A stretch of 64,000 bases of DNA from Nocardia farcinica (GCF_001182745.1 NZ_LN868939.1:1984001-2048000); one strand, 5' to 3'; positions 1-10,931 are shown, counted from the first letter of the stretch. The notes: generated by a model not told the origin, from the letters alone. Translations and numbers: made by a program.

Positions 1-86
1 CCGCCGCCGTCGCAGCACATCAGCGCTACACCGCGGCCGTGACAACGAACCTGGAGATGCTCGGCCGCGGTGGATCACCGTCATGA
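1..86 (+). CDS. C-terminal end of a small T7SS-partner-like protein (partial)
   Basis: The reading frame open from base 3 encodes 27 residues ending in the TGA at 84-86; the beginning lies outside the window. The tail is Ala-rich with a Tyr-Thr-Ala-Ala-Val helix and a short Gly/Ser-rich end, which resembles the C-terminus of EspC-like or WXG100-like secretion partners. The stop overlaps the next start as ATGA, so the two are very likely co-translated. The family call rests on a short tail plus context and is an inference. Confidence 0.5.
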   Translation, partial: AAVAAHQRYTAAVTTNLEMLGRGGSPS

Positions 87-1414
87 CGGTGCTCGATGTT
101 GCGCCGCAGGTCTACTATGACGCGGCCGTCGCGTGCAACAGGGCAGCGGCCGGCTTCATCGGCGCGTTTCAGAGCAAGATGCAGTCTCTCGACGAAACAC
201 GAGGGATGGCGGGCAGTATCGGCGACGGGAAGATCTGGGCAGAGTCCTATGATCAGCAGGCAGGTGACCTGTGGAAGCTATCGCTCGATCTCACCATGGC
301 GCTCGACGGCTACGCACAAGTCCTGAATCAGGCCGGTTACAACCATGCCCTCGCCGATCACGATCCCGCCGGCGGCCAGCCCGAACCCCAGATGCCTACC
401 CTGACAGCATCTTTCGGCTACACGGCTCTGGAGCTGATATCGACCCTTCCGACCTCTGCGGGCGGCGACGGGCGCGGACTGCTCGACGACGGTCTCGAAC
501 TCGCGGCCAAGGTCGGAATACCGATCCCCGACGGCGACACGACGAAGATGTCACTGGCCGCCGATGTATGGCACACGCTGTCCACCCACGAGTCCGTCGC
601 CGCCGTCGCGACCGAACTCGAACGCGCTGCGGCGATGTTCGAACAGGTCACCTCGCCCGATGCCGATTTCATCGACGAAGATCTCCGTGAACTGAAAACC
701 GCCGCCTTCGATCTCGCCGGTGCCTACGGCGAAATGGCCCAGTCCTGCCGCGACCAGAAAGCAGCTCACGACGCGCTGCGGAAAGAGCTCGAGAGACTAC
801 TCGGAGATCTCGCGAAGGAAATCGCTGTCGAAGTGACCGTGAGCCTCACATTGTCGGTCCTCGCCTCGTGCGTGAGTTTCGGCGTCGGCGGTGCTGCGGT
901 AGCGGCGAGAACCGCAGCCGCAGTTGCCAAGATCATCGACAAATTCACCGATCTCATCAAAATCGCGGTCAATGCGGCGGCGCTCCGCACAGTCGTTGTC
1001 CTCGAACGTATAACGTCCAGGACGAAAGAGATAATCCTGCGAGTAAAAGACCTCGCCGCCAAACTCCTCGAAAAGGTCAGGAACGCCGGGAAAGCGCCTG
1101 GAACATCTCCGACGAAGATAGACTCGCCGCAGGATGCTGAGGAGGTCATCAAGGCCGCGGATCGCTCAGGATCCGGCCTGAAGCCCGACCCCTATCATCG
1201 CGCCGCTTCATGGCCCGTTGACGACATCGCGGAGAACGCGACTGTGTTCAAGAATGTCGGTGGAGACGGGAAACACTATACACTGGTCCAGATGCCGGGC
1301 GAGGTGAACGGGAAGGCTGGACGTTTCGAGTGGATCGTAGACGAGACCGGAAAGGTTACACATCAGTTGTTTGTACCCAATGGAACAATTAACGGGATAC
1401 CTTCGAAGCCATGA
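83..1414 (+). CDS. T7SS-associated polymorphic toxin-like protein
   Basis: A 443-aa protein with no signal peptide. Residues 1-95 are helical, with the Lys-Ile-Trp-Ala-Glu-Ser-Tyr-Asp stretch (50-57) and a Gly-Tyr-Asn-His segment (85-88) typical of long actinobacterial WXG100-like export domains. Residues 155-335 are predicted coiled or helical, with a hydrophobic Gly/Ala-rich part at 252-283. A separate C-terminal module at about 345-443 carries a conserved-looking beta-rich segment (GRFEWIVD at 413-420, THQLFVPNG at 426-434). This layout of export domain, linker and variable tip is that of polymorphic toxins. The enzymatic activity of the tip is not recognised. The ATG overlaps the upstream stop, and the downstream putative immunity gene overlaps this stop. 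Codon use is visibly more AT-rich than in the backbone genes, suggesting acquisition. Confidence 0.7.
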   Translation: MTVLDVAPQVYYDAAVACNRAAAGFIGAFQSKMQSLDETRGMAGSIGDGKIWAESYDQQAGDLWKLSLDLTMALDGYAQVLNQAGYNHALADHDPAGGQPEPQMPTLTASFGYTALELISTLPTSAGGDGRGLLDDGLELAAKVGIPIPDGDTTKMSLAADVWHTLSTHESVAAVATELERAAAMFEQVTSPDADFIDEDLRELKTAAFDLAGAYGEMAQSCRDQKAAHDALRKELERLLGDLAKEIAVEVTVSLTLSVLASCVSFGVGGAAVAARTAAAVAKIIDKFTDLIKIAVNAAALRTVVVLERITSRTKEIILRVKDLAAKLLEKVRNAGKAPGTSPTKIDSPQDAEEVIKAADRSGSGLKPDPYHRAASWPVDDIAENATVFKNVGGDGKHYTLVQMPGEVNGKAGRFEWIVDETGKVTHQLFVPNGTINGIPSKP

Positions 1415-1941
1415 GTGATCCGATCGAGCACACAGCAAAATTCAGAATCCCGGCGTCTTTCATCGTCGACTGGGCCCGCTTGACTCCGGGAGAGCTTCAT
1501 TACGGCTACACCAACCAATGGATATCATCCGCGGATGTGGTCGAGTTGGCGTTGGGGAGTATTGTGCCTTCCGGTTCCAAGATGGGTATCGTGGAGGAGA
1601 TCTCTCTGCTGCTCTCGGATGAGCTCGATCGGATCCCTGAGCTGATGGACCAGTTGATCGACCGTGATGACCGCGTGTGGACGTATCTCGCACTCGCTTG
1701 GGTTCACGAGAACCAGGAAGAATTCGATGATCCGTTCAAGACCGTCGATTTGATATTCGCCGACTTCGGTTACCCGCAGGATGTCGGGGAGTTCGTCACC
1801 TTCATGCCGCCGCCCCCCGGCGGCGTCCCCGGATACCCGGGCCTTCGTCAACGTTGGAAGGACTATCTCGAACAAAACCGGTCCGAATTCTTCTTGTCGA
1901 GAACGCCCGGCGCCCGGAACGACCCTCGGGAAGATGCTTAG
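1411..1941 (+). CDS. DUF2247-like putative immunity protein
   Basis: A 176-aa, acidic, cytosolic protein. It shows the features I associate with DUF2247: a Tyr-Gly-Tyr segment near residue 31, an acidic helical middle, FADFGYP at 116-122, and FMPPPP at 131-136 followed by a Trp-Lys helix. DUF2247-type proteins are often found beside polymorphic toxins. Here the ATG overlaps the stop of the toxin-like gene by 4 bp, the usual toxin/immunity order. The immunity role is inferred from this position; the family assignment is from motif memory and should be confirmed with a profile search. Confidence 0.65.
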   Translation: MSDPIEHTAKFRIPASFIVDWARLTPGELHYGYTNQWISSADVVELALGSIVPSGSKMGIVEEISLLLSDELDRIPELMDQLIDRDDRVWTYLALAWVHENQEEFDDPFKTVDLIFADFGYPQDVGEFVTFMPPPPGGVPGYPGLRQRWKDYLEQNRSEFFLSRTPGARNDPREDA

Positions 1942-2310
1942 TCCGAGGCGAACGCCCACTTGCCGCCACTCTGCTCGGAACTCGAGCACGAGATTGCTGG
2001 CACGATGTCGGGCATTGTGCTGTGAGGTCCTGCCGCTGTTCCAGGGTTCGACGAAATGGTTGATACCGCTGGCGCGTTGCAGGTGAAGTACTCAACGTGT
2101 CCAGTGAATGCACCCTGGCGCAGCGGCCTGATGTTCGCCGAACTCCGCCACCTCGGCGGCGCTCTCGCCCTGCACTGCTACTCCGCATTGCCCCGTGCCC
2201 CCGCTGCGGCGGCAGCGGAGGCCACTACGAAGTGGGCACCTGGGTGTCGTGCTGGGGCTGCGGCGGCACCGGCCAACGTCGAAGTGGCGCAGCAGAATAG
2301 GACCGCCCTG
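1942..2310. other. Intergenic stretch with only a doubtful small ORF
   Basis: About 370 bp between the toxin cassette and the convergent SRPBCC gene. The only coding signal is a Cys-Gly-rich ORF at 2097-2300, listed separately. I see no clear terminator, tRNA or transposase remnant. Confidence 0.5.
2097..2300 (+). CDS. Possible small CXXCXGXG zinc-ribbon protein
   Basis: A 67-codon frame from a GTG. Its second half contains CPRCGGSG and CWGCGGTG, two DnaJ-type CXXCXGXG zinc-knuckle motifs 14 residues apart, which is unlikely in random high-GC sequence. The first 30 residues are Arg/Pro-rich and look non-native, and no convincing ribosome-binding site precedes the start. It could be a small zinc-ribbon protein with a misplaced start, a remnant of a larger gene, or chance. 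Confidence 0.25.
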   Translation: MSSECTLAQRPDVRRTPPPRRRSRPALLLRIAPCPRCGGSGGHYEVGTWVSCWGCGGTGQRRSGAAE

Positions 2311-2838
2311 CTACTGAACTCCGTGTTCGGCTGACCCGCTATCCGGCTCCGTAGCGCCTCGCTGTTCGATGAGCGATTTCAGTCCGTCGAGCCAGGACTG
2401 GATGAGGCCGGTCAGTGTTTCGTTGTCGAGGGGGAGGCCGATGGCGGTGGCGTCCATGGATTCCTGGCAGCGGATGCGGGTGTGGCCGGCGTCGGTCTCG
2501 TCGAACTCGTAGACCGCGATTGCCGAGAATCCCGCGTGGTCTGCGTCGTGTGTGGTCCAGGTGAGTCGGGTGGGCGGCTCGACCACGGCGAAGGTCGAGA
2601 CGACCGGGGCGCCGTCGGCGTGCCAGGTGAAGGAGCGCGCGGTGGCCGCGGGGCCGGTGGTGGCGATATGGGAGATGTCGCCGCGGATGTCCGGCCACTT
2701 CCGGACGTCGGCGAGTGTCTGCCACACCCGCGCTCGTGGTGCGGCGATGTCGATCGTCCCCGCCGCTACGGCGGGGGCGTCGGGGACGACCTGCCCGGTG
2801 CGGGCGAGGCGGTAGGCGGGACTGTGGGTTGCTTCCAT
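2311..2838 (-). CDS. SRPBCC (START-like) family protein
   Basis: A 175-aa soluble protein of the SRPBCC/polyketide-cyclase fold: a helix-grip domain that binds a small hydrophobic ligand in a cavity. After a short N-terminus the sequence has the typical opening strand (about residues 27-36), the Val-Trp-Gln-Thr-Leu-Ala-Asp-Val helix, and late strands ending in a long C-terminal helix. The ATG at 2838 was chosen because it lies just downstream of the palindromic operator and gives a normal family length; longer frames read through the operator. It is divergent from a TetR regulator, which probably represses it. The ligand cannot be told from sequence. Confidence 0.8.
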   Translation of the reverse strand: MEATHSPAYRLARTGQVVPDAPAVAAGTIDIAAPRARVWQTLADVRKWPDIRGDISHIATTGPAATARSFTWHADGAPVVSTFAVVEPPTRLTWTTHDADHAGFSAIAVYEFDETDAGHTRIRCQESMDATAIGLPLDNETLTGLIQSWLDGLKSLIEQRGATEPDSGSAEHGVQ

Positions 2839-2850
2839 GCGAACTCCCAA

Positions 2851-2880
2851 ACGATACAATGTATCGATACACCGTATCGT
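2851..2880. promoter_or_regulatory. Double palindromic TetR-type operator
   Basis: Two copies of CGATAC-N3-GTATCG (2852-2866 and 2865-2879) overlap by 2 bp in the 69-bp gap between the divergent SRPBCC and TetR genes. Such perfect dyads between a TetR gene and its neighbour are the usual autoregulatory operator. Two overlapping dyads suggest cooperative binding of two dimers. Confidence 0.8.
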
Positions 2881-2907
2881 TTCGCCTCGGCTACTGTCAA
2901 CGCGGAG

Positions 2908-3666
2908 GTGTTCGACAACGTGCGATTCGACAGGACGCTGGCGCTGCTCTGGGGTGAGGACGCGACGCGGGTCGGCCGCTCCGGCGCGACGATCGCGGAT
3001 TTCGTCGCGGCCGCGACGGCGATTCTGGATGAGCAAGGCGCGGAAGGACTTTCGATGCGCTCTGTGGCGAATCGACTCGGCGTGCGAACGATGGCGACCT
3101 ATACGTTCGGCAACAAGAACGACCTCGTCGCGCTCGTCGTCGACCGCGCCTACCGCGACATGTACCCGTCGGACAAGCGGCCCGGACGGCTGGCGTGGCG
3201 GCCGGGGTTGACCGAGGTCGCGCACGCGAATCGGGCCCTCGGTCTCGCGCACCCCTGGTTGCACGAACTCCAGGTCGTTCGTTCGCTCATGGGACCCCAC
3301 GAGTTGCGCAAGCGCGATCACGAACTCGCCCCGCTCGAGGCGACGCCGCTCAGCGACGTCGAAAAGGATCAAGTCCTCACGCAGCTGTTGCTCCACGTGG
3401 CGGGCATGACCCGGATCGAGAACTCGCTACGGCGTGAACGCGACGCGACCGGCCTCGACGACGCGCAGTGGTGGCAGGAGGTCATGCCGACACTCGAGCC
3501 GATCGCCGAGGGTGACCCGTTCCCCTTGGCACAGCGCATCGGACTCGCCGCGCAATCCGCCCGCAACGGCCGGTTCTGGACCGACGAGGCATTCGAGTTC
3601 GGCCTCGAACGCCTGCTCGACGGCATAGAAGTCCTCATCGAAAAGCGCTCGGGGGACGGTGGTTGA
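2908..3666 (+). CDS. TetR/AcrR family transcriptional regulator
   Basis: About 252 aa. A helix-turn-helix of the TetR type lies at about residues 25-75 (ATAILDEQGAEGLSMRSVAN then GVRTMATYTFGNK), followed by an all-helical ligand domain. The N-terminal Leu-Ala-Leu-Leu-Trp-Gly is common in the subgroup with a TetR_C ligand domain. Two GTG starts (2908, 2920) are in frame; GGAGG at 2904-2908 fits 2920 better, so the first four residues are uncertain. It probably represses itself and the divergent SRPBCC gene through the operator at 2851-2880. Confidence 0.8.
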   Translation: MFDNVRFDRTLALLWGEDATRVGRSGATIADFVAAATAILDEQGAEGLSMRSVANRLGVRTMATYTFGNKNDLVALVVDRAYRDMYPSDKRPGRLAWRPGLTEVAHANRALGLAHPWLHELQVVRSLMGPHELRKRDHELAPLEATPLSDVEKDQVLTQLLLHVAGMTRIENSLRRERDATGLDDAQWWQEVMPTLEPIAEGDPFPLAQRIGLAAQSARNGRFWTDEAFEFGLERLLDGIEVLIEKRSGDGG

Positions 3667-3847
3667 CCCGAACTGTGTGCTCCGGCGCGGTCCGTACCGA
3701 GGGTCTCCGCGTGCTCGACGCACCCCGGTTGTGAGTCTGTGGCGCGGCCCGATGCTCGCCGAATATCAATCGCCTGACAACGGCGACGTACTTCGATAGT
3801 GTGCCCGCACCAGCTGGTCATTGCCGCGCAACATAATTCGAGGTCTG

Positions 3848-4441
3848 ATGTCGTACGAACCCGCTCCGTTCATCCGCCGATTGGTCGCTCGAATCATCGA
3901 TCTGCTGTTCGCTCTGGTGTTGACCTTCGTGATCGCGGTTCCGGTTTCGATTATCTACGCCGTCGTCGTGGCCACGTCAGGCGAGGCGCAGGAGGGCGTG
4001 ATCACAGCTGCCTGCGTCGCGTTCTGCTATTTCCTCGCGTATGTGGGTCTGGAGGTCTTCCTGTTGATCCGGCGGGGCGGGCAGACCTTGGGCAAGGGGC
4101 TGCTCGGACTTCGTGTGGTACCAGCCGGCGAGTGGGCGCGCCCGCAGCTCTCCCTCCGGGCGGCTACCGCGCGGATGCTGATCATCTTCTTGCCGTTCGT
4201 GTTCTTTTCCCTGTCCGGAAGCATTCCCGAGTCCGGCGCGCTCGACACGATCGCTCTCGTCGGTCTCCTGAGCCTGCTGCTGAGTCTGATCCTGGCTGCG
4301 ATGCCGGTCAACGGCCGACGGGCGCTTCACGACCTGGCTACTGGAAGTCGAGTCGTGCGCGCGGAAAAGCGCAAGATTGTCTGGACGACCGATCTTCCGA
4401 TGGTTCTGCCCGGTCGCGTCGACCTGTCGAAGCGACTCTGA
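3848..4441 (+). CDS. RDD family integral membrane protein
   Basis: A 197-aa membrane protein with the RDD signature: Arg-Leu-Val-Ala-Arg-Ile-Ile-Asp near the N-terminus, a Gly-Gln-Thr-Leu-Gly-Lys-Gly-Leu-Leu-Gly segment in the middle, and Ala-Leu-His-Asp near the end. Three to four hydrophobic segments are visible. RDD proteins are small membrane proteins of mostly unknown function; some act in transport. The ATG at 3848 has GAGG 4 nt upstream and is preferred over the in-frame ATG at 3821. It stands alone between TetR and a convergent gene. Confidence 0.8.
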   Translation: MSYEPAPFIRRLVARIIDLLFALVLTFVIAVPVSIIYAVVVATSGEAQEGVITAACVAFCYFLAYVGLEVFLLIRRGGQTLGKGLLGLRVVPAGEWARPQLSLRAATARMLIIFLPFVFFSLSGSIPESGALDTIALVGLLSLLLSLILAAMPVNGRRALHDLATGSRVVRAEKRKIVWTTDLPMVLPGRVDLSKRL

Positions 4442-4546
4442 GCGCGTCGCCTTGAGCGGACGACATGGCGGTCGGGTCCATCATGACGCTGCCCGTGTGT
4501 GCCCCGGGTCGCCGTAGTGGTTTCATGTGCGAGGAGATGTGTCCGG

Positions 4547-6301
4547 TCAGTTCTCCACGTCGACGCCGAAGCGGGTAGCCAGTGCGGCGAGACCGGTGTC
4601 GTAGCCCTGGCCGACCGACCGCAGGCGCCACGCTTCGCCGCGCAGGTAGACCTCGAGCAAGAGAAGTGTGCGTTCGGTCGTCGCCGCATCGAGCGTTGTT
4701 CGGGCGATCGGGGCAGCATCGGGGCCCGGGGCTGCTTCGACTTCTATGGGACCCAGGTCGGCGAAAGTGGCCTCGGCCTCGTCCAGGGCAGCCGCGAGGA
4801 CGATGCGGCGGCAGTGACCGGGGACGGCGTCGAGACGAAGCGTGATCAGCTGCTCGTTCGGGCCGTCGGTGGTGAGGAGGACGCACTCGTTCTGCGGTTG
4901 GTTGTAGAAGACGAAATCCTCGTCGGCAGAAACGCGGTCCGATTCGCCGAGAACGAAGGCGACGAGGTCGACCTCCCGGGTGACGCTCTGGGACCACGAG
5001 AACTGGAACGTCCACTCGTGACCTGAGGTTTCGATCGGAAGATCGATGACCTGACCGCGTACCAAGTTCTGGGGATCGTCGAGGCGTCCGACCGACGCGG
5101 TCCCGTTCGCGGTGAACAGCTCGGGTCCGTGAATGGGGAGTCCGAGTTCGAGGATTCTCGGGAACCGCCGGTCCGATGTCGCGTTGGCCAGCGCGAGGAT
5201 ATCGGTGACGGTAGCGGACAGGTTGACCGCGGCCGACCCGCCCAGTTCGCCGATCCTTGTGCGCGCCAGCGCCGCTTCCTCGTGCGCGCCGCCGACGACC
5301 AGAATGCGGCGGCCCGCCAGTGGTCCCGGCGCAGTCGGCGGCGTCCTGCGTGGGGCCGATCGAGCTCGGGTGACGGGCGCAGCGGTGTCGCCGGGTTGCA
5401 CGGCGCTCAGCAGTCGAACGAACTCCTCTTCATCGATGGTCGGCGTGCCGTGCTCTGTTGCGCGGCGGGCCTTGGCGGACGAGCCGAGAGGCTGGTTGGT
5501 AACCAGCAGACTGGTGCGGCGGCTGACCGAGCCGACCATGTTGAGTCCGGCTTCATCACCGCACGCGACGAGTTCTGCACGGGTGCGGCGGGTAGAGCCG
5601 GTGATCGCCACCTGCATGCCCTGGACGAGAGGCTTCCCGGGCTCGAAGCGCCCCGGATTCACGTAGGGGCAAGGCGGCTTGGGGCCGACGCGGGCGCGGT
5701 CGTAGCGGACGGTGGTCGCGCGCGCGGGTGAGCAGGGGAGGACCGGCGGGTCGATCCCCATTCGCCGGGCGTCTCCGAGAAGACCGTGCAGCACGCCGAA
5801 GAGCACCCGCGTGTCATCGAGGGAATCGTGGGAGCGGCGCTGGACCACCCCGTAGTGTGCTGCGAGGCTGGCGAGGCGCCGATCCGGAGTTGGGGGCGCG
5901 ACCCGGCGGGCGAGCGCGAGGGTGCACATCCGGCGCGACACCGGCAGTTTGCCGCCGCACCGGCGGAACTCCTGGTCGAGGAAGCCGTAGTCGAAACCGG
6001 CGTTGTGTGCGATCAGCAAGCGGTCGCGCAGTAGTGACTCCAGGGTCTGCTGCACGTCCTCGAACTTCGGGGCGCCGGAGAGCCGTTCGGGCGTGAGTCC
6101 GTGAATGTGGACCGGACCCGGGTCGCAACCGGGGTCGAGCAGGGTGTGGAATTCACCCGAGACCACGCCGGTGTCCTCGACGGTGATCACGGTGACCGAC
6201 AACGCCCGGTGGACTGTGGGAGCGAGGCCGCTCGTCTCCAGGTCGACCAGGGCGCACGCGCCCAGCCGATGGTCGGGGAGCATGGATACTGTGCGCGGCA
6301 T
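4547..6301 (-). CDS. DEDDh exonuclease - tandem BRCT - TerD fusion protein
   Basis: A 584-aa protein with four modules. Residues 15-175 are a DnaQ-like 3'-5' exonuclease with the DEDDh residues visible (D20, E22, D104, H158, D163). Residues 225-302 and about 327-400 look like two BRCT domains. Residues 410-584 are a TerD domain with the Asp-rich calcium-site region (SADEDFVFYNQ at 458-468). The exonuclease and BRCT parts point to DNA repair or proofreading; TerD domains belong to tellurite and stress-response systems. The ATG at 6301 gives a clean exonuclease start; ATGs at 6319 and 6283 are also in frame and no good ribosome-binding site separates them. A TACCCT element 4 nt before 6301 may serve a leaderless transcript. 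Monocistronic and convergent with the RDD gene. Confidence 0.85.
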   Translation of the reverse strand: MPRTVSMLPDHRLGACALVDLETSGLAPTVHRALSVTVITVEDTGVVSGEFHTLLDPGCDPGPVHIHGLTPERLSGAPKFEDVQQTLESLLRDRLLIAHNAGFDYGFLDQEFRRCGGKLPVSRRMCTLALARRVAPPTPDRRLASLAAHYGVVQRRSHDSLDDTRVLFGVLHGLLGDARRMGIDPPVLPCSPARATTVRYDRARVGPKPPCPYVNPGRFEPGKPLVQGMQVAITGSTRRTRAELVACGDEAGLNMVGSVSRRTSLLVTNQPLGSSAKARRATEHGTPTIDEEEFVRLLSAVQPGDTAAPVTRARSAPRRTPPTAPGPLAGRRILVVGGAHEEAALARTRIGELGGSAAVNLSATVTDILALANATSDRRFPRILELGLPIHGPELFTANGTASVGRLDDPQNLVRGQVIDLPIETSGHEWTFQFSWSQSVTREVDLVAFVLGESDRVSADEDFVFYNQPQNECVLLTTDGPNEQLITLRLDAVPGHCRRIVLAAALDEAEATFADLGPIEVEAAPGPDAAPIARTTLDAATTERTLLLLEVYLRGEAWRLRSVGQGYDTGLAALATRFGVDVEN

Positions 6302-6380
6302 GCGAAGGGTATACCGCATCACGGCGGGAAGCGGGTGCAAATCTGTTGACCCGCAAGTAATTCGGGCTGTGGCGGCGGGT

Positions 6381-6412
6381 GATCCCCTGCCTCGGTGGTG
6401 GGGCAGGGGATC
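6381..6412 (-). terminator. Hairpin terminator after gdhA
   Basis: A perfect 11-bp inverted repeat (6381-6391 with 6402-6412) closes a 10-nt loop just past the gdhA stop. There is no strong T run, as usual in high-GC actinobacteria. Confidence 0.75.
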
Positions 6413-6420
6413 AGCCGGGG

Positions 6421-8634
<2,214 letters not shown>

Positions 8635-9681
8635 TCACCACGGGTCGTTGGAGTTCAACGCGACCAGCAGCAGCCGGATGGCGGCCACCCGGCGCTCCTT
8701 GCCGGGCAGCTGATCGAGGGCGCACTCCGGGTCGGTGGGCGGCCCGAGATGGGTACAGCCGCGCGGGCAGTCCTCGATCGCCTCGGCCAGGTCGCTGAAC
8801 GCCGCGATCACGTCGTCGGGGGTGATGTGGGCCAGACCGAAGGACCGCACGCCGGGGGTGTCGATCACCCAGCCGCCGCCGGGCAGCGGCAGCGCGACCG
8901 ACTGGGTGGAGGTGTGTTTGCCCTTGCCCACCCCCGACACCTCGCCGACGGCGCGATCGGCGTCGGGCACCAGGCGGTTCACCAGCGTCGACTTGCCCAC
9001 CCCGGAATGGCCGATGAAGGCGGTGAGGCGGTCGGTGAGCAGGTCGAGCACCGGCTCGAGCGGATCGTCGATGCCGCCGTGCACGATGGTCAGATCCAGG
9101 TCGTCGAAGGCCTCGGCGAAGGCGGAGTCGGCGACGAGATCACGTTTGGTCAGGCACAGCACCGGGTGCAGGCCGCCCACGTACGCCGCGACCATCGCCC
9201 GCTCGACGAAACCGGTGCGTGGCGGCGGATCGGCCAGTGCGACGACGATGAACAGCTGCTCGGCATTGGCGACCACCACCCGCTCGAAGGGGTCGGTGTC
9301 GTCGGCCGTGCGGCGCAGCACGGTCTGCCGCTCGGCCACCCGGACGATGCGGGCCAGCGTGTCGGGTCGGCCGCTGAGGTCGCCCACCACGTCCACCTGG
9401 TCGCCCACCACGATCGGGGTGCGGCCGAGCTCCCTGGCGCGCATGGCCACGATCCGCCGCTGCGGGTCGCCGTCGAGCACGCAGCCCCAGCGGCCGCGGT
9501 CCACCGACACCACCATCGCCTGTTGCGCGTCGGTGTGCTGCGGGCGGATCTTGGTGCGTGGACGCGAGGCTCGGCCCGGTCGAACCCGCACGTCGGATTC
9601 GTCGTAGCCTGCGGCGGAACGGCGTGGGCGGCTCAGTGTGCGGCTCCGCCCTCGTCCGTGGCCGCCAGCATCTCCTCCCAC
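8635..9681 (-). CDS. rsgA: Ribosome small subunit-dependent GTPase RsgA
   Basis: A circularly permuted GTPase that helps mature the 30S subunit. An OB-fold comes first, then G4 TKRD, G1 [10 protein letters not shown]3 DTPGVR, and a C-terminal zinc site (DCPRGCTH then C). The start is uncertain. The family normally begins just before YDESDVRVR; the only ATG upstream is at 9681, inside the end of aroA, while a CTG at 9636 overlaps the aroA stop and the next GTG at 9591 would remove that conserved segment. The gene is translationally coupled to aroA, an arrangement also found in mycobacteria. Confidence 0.9.
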   Translation of the reverse strand: MGGDAGGHGRGRSRTLSRPRRSAAGYDESDVRVRPGRASRPRTKIRPQHTDAQQAMVVSVDRGRWGCVLDGDPQRRIVAMRARELGRTPIVVGDQVDVVGDLSGRPDTLARIVRVAERQTVLRRTADDTDPFERVVVANAEQLFIVVALADPPPRTGFVERAMVAAYVGGLHPVLCLTKRDLVADSAFAEAFDDLDLTIVHGGIDDPLEPVLDLLTDRLTAFIGHSGVGKSTLVNRLVPDADRAVGEVSGVGKGKHTSTQSVALPLPGGGWVIDTPGVRSFGLAHITPDDVIAAFSDLAEAIEDCPRGCTHLGPPTDPECALDQLPGKERRVAAIRLLLVALNSNDPW

Positions 9682-10931
9682 AGCTCGACGAAGTTCGGCA
9701 GCGTCTTCGCGGTGGTGCCGATGTCCTCGATCTCGATGCCCTCGACGGCCAGTCCGAGAATCGCGCCCGCGGTGGCCATCCGGTGGTCGGCGTAGGAGTG
9801 CCAGGTGCCGCCGTGCAGGGGCGCGGGCACGATCTCCAGCCCGTCCTCGGTCTCGGTGACCTTGCCGCCGAGCCGGTTGATCTCGGTGGAAAGCGCGGCC
9901 AGCCGGTCGGTCTCGTGACCGCGCAGGTGCGCGATGCCGCGCAGCCGCGAGGGCGAGTCGGCGAGGGCGGCCAGCGCGGCCACCGTGGGGGTCAGCTCGC
10001 CGACGTCGTGCAGGTCGATGTCGATGCCCGCCAGCCGATCCGGCCCGTGCACGGTCAGGACGCCGTCGAAGATGCGCGCCTCGGCACCCATGCGCACGAG
10101 GATCTCGCGGATGACGTCACCGGGCTGGGTGGTCAGCCGCGGCCAGTGCGGGATGCTCACCGAGCCGCCGGTGACGGCCGCGGCGGCCAGGAACGGCGTC
10201 GCGTTGGACAGGTCGGGCTCGACCTCCCAGTCCACCGCGCGGATCTCACCGGGATGCACGACCCAGGTCTGCTCCGCGCGCGGGTTCTCGGGCGCCTCGA
10301 CCCGGACGTCGGCGTGACGCAGCATCTCCACGGTCATCTCGATGTGCGGCAGCGACGGCAGCGGGTTGCCCTCGTGGTGCACGGTGAGGCCGTCGGCGAA
10401 CCGGGCCGCCGACAGCAGCAGGCCGGAGACGAACTGGGACGAGCCGGAGGCGTCGATGGTGACGGTGCCGCCGCGCAGCCCGCCCTTGCCGTGCACGGTG
10501 AACGGCAGTGTGTCGCCGTCGATGTCGGCGCCGAGCCCGCGCAGCGCGTCCAGGATGGTGCGCAGCGGGCGCAGCCGGGCCTGCAGATCGCCGTCGAAGG
10601 CGACCGAGCCGGTGGCCAGGGTCGCGACCGGCGGCAGGAAACGCATCACGGTGCCGGCCAGACCGCAGTCGACGGTGCCGCCACCGAGCGCCGCGGGGGT
10701 GACGGTCAGGGTGTCGGCCTCGCCGGTGATCTCGGTGCCGAGCGCGCGCAGGCCCGCGATCATGAGGTCGGTGTCGCGGCTGCGCAGTGCCCCGGTGATG
10801 GTGGAGGGGCCGTCGGCCAGCGCGGCCAGGATCAGCGCGCGGTTGGTGATCGATTTGGACCCGGGCAGGGTCACGGTCGCGTGTACAGGGACATCGACGT
10901 GGGGCGCTGGCCAATGAGTCACGGGGTCCAT
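9633..10931 (-). CDS. aroA: 3-phosphoshikimate 1-carboxyvinyltransferase (EPSP synthase)
   Basis: A 432-aa enzyme of the shikimate pathway that joins phosphoenolpyruvate to shikimate-3-phosphate. Signatures are [11 protein letters not shown] near the N-terminus, [24 protein letters not shown], and [20 protein letters not shown] with HSYADHRMA near the C-terminus. An ATG at 10946 is also in frame; 10931 was chosen for a family-like N-terminus. It forms an operon with rsgA. Confidence 0.95.
   Translation of the reverse strand: MDPVTHWPAPHVDVPVHATVTLPGSKSITNRALILAALADGPSTITGALRSRDTDLMIAGLRALGTEITGEADTLTVTPAALGGGTVDCGLAGTVMRFLPPVATLATGSVAFDGDLQARLRPLRTILDALRGLGADIDGDTLPFTVHGKGGLRGGTVTIDASGSSQFVSGLLLSAARFADGLTVHHEGNPLPSLPHIEMTVEMLRHADVRVEAPENPRAEQTWVVHPGEIRAVDWEVEPDLSNATPFLAAAAVTGGSVSIPHWPRLTTQPGDVIREILVRMGAEARIFDGVLTVHGPDRLAGIDIDLHDVGELTPTVAALAALADSPSRLRGIAHLRGHETDRLAALSTEINRLGGKVTETEDGLEIVPAPLHGGTWHSYADHRMATAGAILGLAVEGIEIEDIGTTAKTLPNFVELWEEMLAATDEGGAAH

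Noticed and set aside
2482..2907. N-terminal extension of the TetR gene through the operator and the SRPBCC gene
   Set aside because: The extra 140 residues are low-complexity antisense of the SRPBCC gene and would put the operator inside the coding region.
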